Assembly: GCF_024451105.1 (NCBI RefSeq) | Contig: NZ_JANGEY010000001.1 | Location: 1 to 64,000 of the forward strand | Direction of reading: 5' to 3' | Source: Stutzerimonas stutzeri | GTDB lineage: Bacteria; Pseudomonadota; Gammaproteobacteria; Pseudomonadales; Pseudomonadaceae | DNA length: 64,000 bases | Part shown: in pieces, positions 58,215 through 64,000 of the stretch | How the letters are laid out: each line of letters opens with the position of its first letter | Numbering within the stretch: the stretch's first letter is position 1 | Program-made: the position numbers and the translations under genes | The notes under the pieces: generated by a model | Told to the model about the DNA's origin: nothing | Databases searched by the model: none | What the model saw: only the letters and a program-made list of their open reading frames with translations

Positions 58215-59114
58215 TCAGAGATCGCCATAACCCAGCGAGCGCAGGGCGCGCTCGTCGTCGGACCAGCCGCTCTTCACCTTGACCCACAGGTTGAGCATCA
58301 CCTTGCTGCCGAACAGCTCTTCCATGTCGCGGCGGGCGTCCTGGCCGATGCGCTTGATGCGCTCGCCCTTGTCGCCGATGATGATCTTCTTCTGCCCGTC
58401 GCGCTCGACCAGGATCAGCGCGTGGATATGCAGGATACGGCCCTGCTGCTGGAACTGCTCGATCTCCACGGTCACCTGGTAGGGCACCTCGGCGCCGAGC
58501 TGACGCATCACCTTCTCGCGCACCAGTTCGGCGGCGAGGAAGCGCGAGCTGCGGTCGGTGAGCTGGTCCTCCTCGAAGAAGTGCTCGCCCTCGGGCAGGC
58601 GCTCGCCGACCAGCCGCTCCAGACTCTCGAGGTTCTGCCCGTGCTGGGCGGAGATCGGCACGATCTCGGCCTCGGGCAACTGCTCGGCCAGCCACTGGAT
58701 GTGCGGCAGCAGCTCGGCCTTGTCGTCGAGACGGTCGATCTTGTTGACCACGAGGATCACCGGGCACTTCACGAACTTGACCCGCTCGAAGACCATCTGG
58801 TCCTCGTCGGTCCAGCGCGTACGGTCGACGACGAAGATCACCACGTCGACGTCCTTGAGCGCCGCGCTGGCGCTGCGGTTCATGTAGCGGTTGAGCGCCT
58901 TGTCGTTGTCCTTGTGCATGCCGGGAGTGTCGACGTAGATCGCCTGCACCGGCCCCTCGGTCTTGATGCCGAGCAGGGTGTGCCGGGTGGTCTGCGGCTT
59001 GCGCGAGGTGATCGCCAGCTTCTGGCCGAGGATGTGATTGAGCAGGGTCGACTTGCCGACGTTCGGCCGGCCGACGATGGCCACGTAGCCGCAGCGGCTC
59101 GGGGATTCAGTCAT
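58215..59114 (-). CDS. era: GTPase Era
   Basis: Essential GTPase for 30S ribosomal subunit maturation that binds the 3' end of 16S rRNA. The 299-residue product has G1 GRPNVGKST (~14-22), G3 DTPGMH, G4 NKID (~126) and G5 ISA, then a KH domain with [26 protein letters not shown] (~230-255). The ATG at 59114 overlaps the rnc stop by 8 bases; upstream codons are antisense-like. Confidence 0.98.
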   Translation of the reverse strand: MTESPSRCGYVAIVGRPNVGKSTLLNHILGQKLAITSRKPQTTRHTLLGIKTEGPVQAIYVDTPGMHKDNDKALNRYMNRSASAALKDVDVVIFVVDRTRWTDEDQMVFERVKFVKCPVILVVNKIDRLDDKAELLPHIQWLAEQLPEAEIVPISAQHGQNLESLERLVGERLPEGEHFFEEDQLTDRSSRFLAAELVREKVMRQLGAEVPYQVTVEIEQFQQQGRILHIHALILVERDGQKKIIIGDKGERIKRIGQDARRDMEELFGSKVMLNLWVKVKSGWSDDERALRSLGYGDL

Positions 59115-59787
59115 TGCCATTCTCCACGCCCAGGGCCACCAGTGCCGCCGCGGCCGCCACCTGTTCGGCGATGCGGCGACTGGCACCCTGGCCACGGGTC
59201 TTTTCATTGAGCAGGGCGACCTCGCACTCGACGAAGAAGGTCCGGCAATGCGGCTCGCCCTGGATGTCCACCACCTCGTAGCGCGGCAGCTCGCAGGCGC
59301 GCGATTGCAGGAACTCCTGCAGGCGGGTCTTGGGATCCTTGTTGGTGTCGACCAGGGTCAGCTCGTCGAAGTACGGATCCAGCCAGGCCAGCACGCGATC
59401 GCGCGCCGCCTCCATGCCGGAGTCCAGGTAGATGGCGCCGATCAGCGCCTCGGTCGCGTCGGCGAGGATCGACTCGCGGCGGAAACCGCCGCTCTTCAGC
59501 TCGCCCGAGCCCAGGCGCAGATACTCGCCGAGATCGAAGCCGCGCGCCAGGGTCTCGCCCTTGACCAGCCGGGCGCGCAGGCGCGACAGCTGGCCCTCGC
59601 GGGCCTGCGGGAAGCGCTTGAACAGCGCCTCGCCGACCACGAAGTTGAGAATGGCATCGCCGAGGAACTCCAGCCGCTCGTTGTTGCGGCCGGCAAAGCT
59701 TCGGTGGGTGAGGGCCAGTACCATCAGGTTCTGGTCCTGGAATTGGTAGCCGAGCTGACGCTCGAGTCGCTGCAGGGGGTTGCTCAC
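59107..59787 (-). CDS. rnc: Ribonuclease III
   Basis: Double-strand-specific endonuclease that processes rRNA precursors and structured mRNAs. The 226-residue product has the signature [12 protein letters not shown] (~36-47), [13 protein letters not shown] (~112-124) with the catalytic acidic residues, and a C-terminal dsRNA-binding domain ([21 protein letters not shown]...[16 protein letters not shown]). It overlaps the DUF4845 gene (4 bases) and era (8 bases). Confidence 0.98.
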   Translation of the reverse strand: MSNPLQRLERQLGYQFQDQNLMVLALTHRSFAGRNNERLEFLGDAILNFVVGEALFKRFPQAREGQLSRLRARLVKGETLARGFDLGEYLRLGSGELKSGGFRRESILADATEALIGAIYLDSGMEAARDRVLAWLDPYFDELTLVDTNKDPKTRLQEFLQSRACELPRYEVVDIQGEPHCRTFFVECEVALLNEKTRGQGASRRIAEQVAAAAALVALGVENGND

Positions 59788-60158
59788 GGGGTGCGGACAC
59801 GGTATTCACGGTCGAAATGGACGACCAGGTCGAGATTCTCGATCAGCGGCTCGCGCTTCTCGTACTTGAGATGGACATGGAACTCGTTGTTTTCCATGCG
59901 CACGTCCATCACCTTGCGCAATTCGAAGTCCAGATTGTTGACTTCCATGCCGCGGCCGACGTGGGAGTAGAAGTCGTTCGGAGAGCGGAGCTGGTGGGCG
60001 CTCTCGGTCTCGGCCGAGGCGATGATTTTCTGCAGGGAGTAGAAATCCATGTAGTGTGGGAAGACCTTGAGAAACACACTGGCCAGAAAGCCCACCACAC
60101 ACAGGAGCATCAGCCAGCTCAGCATCGACAGGCCCTGCTGCGAACGCGCGAAAACCAT
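59784..60158 (-). CDS. DUF4845 membrane-anchored protein between lepB and rnc
   Basis: 124 residues with one N-terminal membrane helix (~9-29; [34 protein letters not shown]) and a small extracytoplasmic domain. This is the conserved pseudopilin-like DUF4845 protein found between lepB and rnc in many gammaproteobacteria. Function unknown. The ATG at 60158 has GAGG 7 bases upstream; a TTG two codons earlier is less likely. The stop overlaps rnc (ATGA). Confidence 0.88.
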   Translation of the reverse strand: MVFARSQQGLSMLSWLMLLCVVGFLASVFLKVFPHYMDFYSLQKIIASAETESAHQLRSPNDFYSHVGRGMEVNNLDFELRKVMDVRMENNEFHVHLKYEKREPLIENLDLVVHFDREYRVRTP

Positions 60159-60191
60159 GATCAACCTCGTATCCGTGAACGATTCAGTACA

Positions 60192-61046
60192 TCAGTGGAT
60201 CAGCCCGACGCGCTCGAAGGTCGGCAGGTGGCCGAGCTTGGGCGACGGCCAGCTCATCCACACGGCGAAGGCCTTGCCGACGATGTTGCGGTCGGGAACC
60301 ATGCCCTGCAGCTCGGGGGCGATGGCCGCATCCTCCCAGTAACGGCTGTCATTGGAGTTGTCGCGGTTGTCGCCCACCATGAAGTAGTGCCCGGCGGGCA
60401 CCACCCACTCGCGGTCCGGCTCGATGCGGTAGCGGCGCATCTCCTTGCGGATCAGGTGCTCCGCCTCGCCCAGCTTCTCGCTGAACAGGCGGGCGCTGCC
60501 GAGGCTGCCCGGTTCGTCGCCGATCAGTTGCTCGGCCACCGGCTGGCCGTTGACGAACAGACGCTTGTCGCTGCTGTAGCGCACATGATCGCCGGGCAGT
60601 CCGACCACCCGCTTGATGTAGTTCACGTTGGGGTCGCTCGGAAAGCGGAACACCATCACATCGCCGCGCTGCGGCTCGCCGACCTCGATCACCTTGGTGT
60701 CCACCACCGGCAGGCGGATGCCGTAGGCGAACTTGTTGACCAGGATGAAGTCGCCGACCTCGAGGGTCGGCTTCATCGAACCGGAGGGGATCTGGAACGG
60801 CTCGACCAGGAACGAGCGCAGCACCAGCACCAGCGCCAGCACCGGGAAGAACGACTTGCCGTACTCCACGACCACCGGCTCGCGGGCCAGTTTCTGCAGC
60901 ACCTGCGGATCGACCTGGCCGACGCTGCCCTGGTAGGCGGCGATGGCCGCACGCCGACGCGGGGCGAGCAGCAGCAGGTCGATCAGCGCCAGCACGCCGC
61001 ACACGGCGACGGCGATCACCAGCAGCAACGGAAAGTTCAGAGTCAT
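60192..61046 (-). CDS. lepB: Signal peptidase I
   Basis: Membrane endopeptidase that removes Sec and Tat signal peptides. The 284-residue product has two N-terminal membrane helices (~4-28, ~65-83), the catalytic Ser in FQIPSGSMKPTL (~88-99), the Lys base in NYIKRVVGLPGD (~142-153) and FMVGDNRDNSNDSRYWG-like domain D (~225-240; here ...SRYWEDAA, with Glu replacing the usual Gly). It lies 4 bases after lepA. Confidence 0.97.
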   Translation of the reverse strand: MTLNFPLLLVIAVAVCGVLALIDLLLLAPRRRAAIAAYQGSVGQVDPQVLQKLAREPVVVEYGKSFFPVLALVLVLRSFLVEPFQIPSGSMKPTLEVGDFILVNKFAYGIRLPVVDTKVIEVGEPQRGDVMVFRFPSDPNVNYIKRVVGLPGDHVRYSSDKRLFVNGQPVAEQLIGDEPGSLGSARLFSEKLGEAEHLIRKEMRRYRIEPDREWVVPAGHYFMVGDNRDNSNDSRYWEDAAIAPELQGMVPDRNIVGKAFAVWMSWPSPKLGHLPTFERVGLIH

Positions 61047-61050
61047 GTCC

Positions 61051-62850
61051 TCAGCTGTCCACCTTGAGCACGGCGAGGAAGGCTTCCTGCGGGATCTCCA
61101 CGCTGCCGACCTGCTTCATCCTTTTCTTGCCGGCCTTCTGCTTCTCGAGCAGCTTGCGCTTGCGGCTGACGTCGCCGCCGTAGCACTTGGCCAGCACGTT
61201 CTTCCTGAGTGCCTTGACCGTCGAACGGGCGATCACCTGGCCGCCGATGGCCGCCTGGATCGCCACGTCGAACATCTGCCGCGGAATCAGTTCCTTCATC
61301 TTCTCCACCAGCTGGCGGCCCTTGTAGGCCGCATTGTCGCGGTGGACGATCAGCGCCAGGGCGTCGACCCGCTCGCCGTTGATCAGCACATCCAGACGCA
61401 CCAGGTTGGCCGGCTGGAAACGGTCGAACCCGTAGTCCAGCGAAGCGTAGCCGCGGCTGGCCGATTTCAGGCGGTCGAAGAAGTCCATCACCACCTCGTT
61501 CATCGGCAGATCGTAGCTGACCTGCACCTGATTGCCGAGGAAGTGCATGTCGCGCTGCACGCCGCGCTTCTCGATGCACAGGGTGATCACGCTGCCCAGG
61601 TGGTCCTGCGGCACCAGGATGTTGGCGCGGCAGATCGGCTCGCGCATCTCGGCGATCGAAGCGAGATCGGGCAGCTTGGACGGGTTGTCGACGTAGACGA
61701 TGTCGCCGTTCTTCAGCACCACCTCGAACACCACGGTCGGTGCGGTGGTGATCAGGTCCAGGTCGTACTCGCGCTCGAGGCGCTCCTGGATGATCTCCAT
61801 GTGCAGCATGCCGAGGAAACCGATGCGGAAGCCGAAGCCCAGCGCGTCGGAGCTCTCCGGCTCGTACTGCAGCGCGGCGTCGTTGAGGGTCAGCTTCTCC
61901 AGCGCGTCGCGGAAGTCCTCGAAGTCATCGGAGCTGACCGGGAACAGACCGGCGTAGACCTGCGGCTTGACCCGCTTGAAGCCCGGCAGCACCTCGACGT
62001 CCGGAGTGCTGGACAGGGTCAGGGTGTCACCCACCGGGGCGCCCTGGATGTCCTTGATTCCGGCGATGATGAAGCCCACCTCGCCAGCCTTGAGGTCGGC
62101 GGTGGCGGTGTGCTTGGGCGTGAACACGCCGACGCTGTCGACCTGGTGGACCTTGCCGGTCGACTTGACGAGGATCTTGTCGCCCTTCTTGACCCGACCG
62201 TGACGCACACGCACCAGCGACACCACGCCCAGGTAGTTGTCGAACCAGGAGTCGATGATCAGCGCCTGCAGCGGCGCCTCGATCTCGCCTTCCGGCGGCG
62301 GGATCACCGCGACCAGACGTTCGAGCACGTCCTCGACGCCCATGCCGCTCTTCGCGCTGCAGGCCACCGCATCGGTAGCGTCGATGCCGATGACGTGCTC
62401 GATCTCTTCCTTGACCCGCTCCGGCTCGGCCTGCGGCAGGTCCATCTTGTTCAGTACCGGCATCACCTCGAGGCCCTGCTCGATGGCGGTATAGCAGTTG
62501 GCCACCGACTGCGCCTCGACGCCCTGCCCGGCGTCGACCACCAGCAGCGCGCCCTCGCAGGCGGCCAGCGAGCGGCTGACCTCGTAGGTGAAGTCGACGT
62601 GACCGGGGGTATCGATGAAGTTCAGCTGGTAGGTCTTGCCGTCCTGCGCCTTGTAGTGCAGGGTCACGCTGTGCGCCTTGATGGTGATGCCGCGCTCGCG
62701 CTCGAGGTCCATGGAGTCGAGGACCTGGGCCTCCATCTCGCGTTCGGACAGACCGCCGCAGATCTGGATGAATCGGTCGGCCAGGGTCGACTTGCCGTGG
62801 TCGATGTGGGCGATGATGGAGAAGTTGCGGATATGACTCAGATCACTCAC
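61051..62850 (-). CDS. lepA: Elongation factor 4 (ribosomal back-translocase LepA)
   Basis: Translational GTPase acting on paused or mis-assembled ribosomes. The 599-residue product from the GTG at 62850 ([22 protein letters not shown]) has G1 [21 protein letters not shown] and the LepA-specific C-terminal domain ending [30 protein letters not shown] five codons earlier is also in frame, but the GTG gives the known pseudomonad length. It is first in the lepA-lepB-DUF4845-rnc-era-recO-pdxJ string. Confidence 0.97.
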   Translation of the reverse strand: MSDLSHIRNFSIIAHIDHGKSTLADRFIQICGGLSEREMEAQVLDSMDLERERGITIKAHSVTLHYKAQDGKTYQLNFIDTPGHVDFTYEVSRSLAACEGALLVVDAGQGVEAQSVANCYTAIEQGLEVMPVLNKMDLPQAEPERVKEEIEHVIGIDATDAVACSAKSGMGVEDVLERLVAVIPPPEGEIEAPLQALIIDSWFDNYLGVVSLVRVRHGRVKKGDKILVKSTGKVHQVDSVGVFTPKHTATADLKAGEVGFIIAGIKDIQGAPVGDTLTLSSTPDVEVLPGFKRVKPQVYAGLFPVSSDDFEDFRDALEKLTLNDAALQYEPESSDALGFGFRIGFLGMLHMEIIQERLEREYDLDLITTAPTVVFEVVLKNGDIVYVDNPSKLPDLASIAEMREPICRANILVPQDHLGSVITLCIEKRGVQRDMHFLGNQVQVSYDLPMNEVVMDFFDRLKSASRGYASLDYGFDRFQPANLVRLDVLINGERVDALALIVHRDNAAYKGRQLVEKMKELIPRQMFDVAIQAAIGGQVIARSTVKALRKNVLAKCYGGDVSRKRKLLEKQKAGKKRMKQVGSVEIPQEAFLAVLKVDS

Positions 62851-62965
62851 GGGCTCAACACTCAAAAGGAGAGCGCGGGCTGGGCCCGCCGAAAATAGCC
62901 GTGAATTCTAGCGTATCGCCTCGGCGGGCGTCACCCACGGCTTGACACCCGGCAGCGAATACGCA

Positions 62966-62989
62966 ACGGGGGCGCCGCAGCGCCCCCGT
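62966..62989 (-). terminator. Hairpin downstream of mucD
   Basis: ACGGGGGCGC/GCGCCCCCGT, a perfect 10-bp stem with a CGCA loop, 18 bases after the mucD stop. It has no U run, so it may be an mRNA end stabiliser or a weak terminator. Confidence 0.6.
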
Positions 62990-63006
62990 GCCCAAAGAGC
63001 TGTCGA

Positions 63007-64000
63007 TCACTCGGACAGCTTGAAGGTGATGAAGCTGGCGCGCCCCTGACGCAGCACGCGCATCGACACGCTGCGATTCTTCGGCAGCGCCTGCGCCACC
63101 TTCTCGAAGGTCTTCGCCGAGTCGATCGACTCGTTGTTCAGGTGGGTGATCACGTCGCCCGGGCGCAGGCCGATCAGCGCCGCCGGACCACTCTGCACCT
63201 CGCGGATCAGCGCGCCACCCTCGACATCCAGGGCCTTCTTCTGCTCGGCGCTCAGATCGACCACGGTCACCCCCAGGCGGTTGCTGCTGCGCGCCGCGCC
63301 CTCCTTGCCGGCGGCGGCCGCGACGGCTGCACCGTCCTCCGGCAAGGCGCCGACGGCCAGCTTCAGGCGCTTGCGGGCGCCCTCGCGGACCACGTCCAGG
63401 GTCACCTCGGTGCCCGGCTTGAGGGTGCCGACCAGATGCGGCAGATCGGCGGAGACCACGATCGGCTTGCCGTCGAGAGCGAGGATCACGTCGCCCACGC
63501 GCAGCCCGCCCCTAGCCCCCGGACTGTTGTCCATCACCTGCGCCACCAGCGCGCCGGCCGGACGATCGAGACCGAAGGACTCGGCCAGATCCTTGTTGAC
63601 CTCCTGGATCACCACGCCGAGCCAGCCGCGACTGACCTTGCCGTCGGCCTTGAGCTGCTCGGCGACGTTCATCGCCACGTCGATCGGGATGGCGAACGAC
63701 AGCCCCATGAAGCCGCCCGAGCGGGTGAAGATCTGCGAGTTGATACCGACCACCTCGCCGTCCAGGTTGAACAGGGGGCCACCGGAATTACCGGGATTGA
63801 TCGCCACGTCGGTCTGGATGAACGGCACGTAGTTCTCGTCCGGCAGACTGCGCCCCTTGGCGCTGACGATGCCGGCGGTCACCGAGTGGTCGAAGCCGAA
63901 CGGCGAGCCGATCGCCACCACCCACTCGCCGACCTTGAGCGCATCCGACTTGCCCAGCTTGACGGTCGGCAGGCTCTTGCCTTCGACCTTGAGCAGGGCC
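63007..64000 (-). CDS. mucD: Periplasmic serine protease MucD/DegP-like (N-terminus outside the window)
   Basis: The frame runs off the right edge; about 331 C-terminal residues are visible. The visible part starts ALLKVEGKSLPTVKLG. It contains the catalytic Ser in NPGNSGGPLFNLDG and two PDZ domains (GWLGVVIQEVNKDLAESFGLDRPAGALVAQV... and LGVTVVDLSAEQKKALDVEGGALIREV...). The His and Asp of the triad lie in the missing part. In Pseudomonas MucD degrades misfolded envelope proteins and restrains the AlgU stress response; the position before lepA fits mucD of the algU-mucABCD locus. Confidence 0.93.
   Translation of the reverse strand, partial: ALLKVEGKSLPTVKLGKSDALKVGEWVVAIGSPFGFDHSVTAGIVSAKGRSLPDENYVPFIQTDVAINPGNSGGPLFNLDGEVVGINSQIFTRSGGFMGLSFAIPIDVAMNVAEQLKADGKVSRGWLGVVIQEVNKDLAESFGLDRPAGALVAQVMDNSPGARGGLRVGDVILALDGKPIVVSADLPHLVGTLKPGTEVTLDVVREGARKRLKLAVGALPEDGAAVAAAAGKEGAARSSNRLGVTVVDLSAEQKKALDVEGGALIREVQSGPAALIGLRPGDVITHLNNESIDSAKTFEKVAQALPKNRSVSMRVLRQGRASFITFKLSE

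Overview
The window is a 64 kb, very GC-rich chromosomal segment of a Pseudomonas-type gammaproteobacterium. The evidence is an oprH-phoP-phoQ operon, a bfd-bfr pair, grxD, argF next to an orphan ABC ATPase, a Lon-like AsrA-type protease next to an I42 inhibitor, the mucD-lepA-lepB-rnc-era-recO-pdxJ cluster, and GTTCCCACGC-type and GTAGGGTGGAAAA-type intergenic repeats. From memory, two blocks that lie far apart in P. aeruginosa (the gloA/argG/pyrC/rnt/bfd/grxD/argF block and the putA/asrA/lepA/mucD block) are both present here, with accessory genes between and around them. No rRNA, tRNA, insertion sequence, prophage or CRISPR array was seen.

Layout. 1-5515 (+): the 3' end of a giant repeat adhesin, a GAF-like/HlyD adaptor and an M50 protease fused to a HlyD-like adaptor, tightly coupled; this looks like a surface-protein export or processing module with no ABC ATPase in view. 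5552-12941: housekeeping block (gloA, argG, pyrC-rnt, bfd, bfr, grxD, argF, ABC ATPase). 13197-17566: a porin plus a secreted protein with two PilJ N-type motifs, a YbaK deacylase and glpD. 17654-27228: a catabolic mhp-type cluster (IclR regulator; extradiol dioxygenase, hydrolase, hydratase, acetaldehyde dehydrogenase, aldolase, transporter) in E. coli mhp order, in which the usual one-component MhpA hydroxylase is replaced by a two-component flavin monooxygenase and reductase. It carries two copies of a GTGCAC-N3-GTGCAC operator, each about 60 bp upstream of a likely start site, and an internal terminator.

27298-40608: metE/metR, a UbiA-family prenyltransferase, a large bifunctional penicillin-binding protein with a lipoprotein gamma-glutamyltransferase, a PP2C phosphatase/Ser-Thr kinase/FHA signalling trio without type VI secretion genes, and a VF530-type small protein. 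40761-46558: divergent putP/putA separated by four GGTTGCACC PutA sites. 46696-53756: a Zur-boxed, His/Asp-rich TonB receptor, a Lon-like protease, a chagasin-type inhibitor lipoprotein and cmoAB. 53905-56582 (-): oprH-phoP-phoQ with four PhoP-type half sites spaced at 11 bp. 56689-64000 (-): mucD (partial), lepA, lepB, a DUF4845 protein, rnc, era, recO, pdxJ.

The physiological picture is a versatile aerobic heterotroph: proline and glycerol-3-phosphate use, phenylpropanoid-type aromatic degradation to pyruvate and acetyl-CoA, iron storage, zinc uptake, and envelope stress and Mg2+/cationic peptide sensing. The least explained items are the adhesin/M50-HlyD module at the left edge, the rewired mhp cluster, the PilJ-N secreted protein and the kinase trio.
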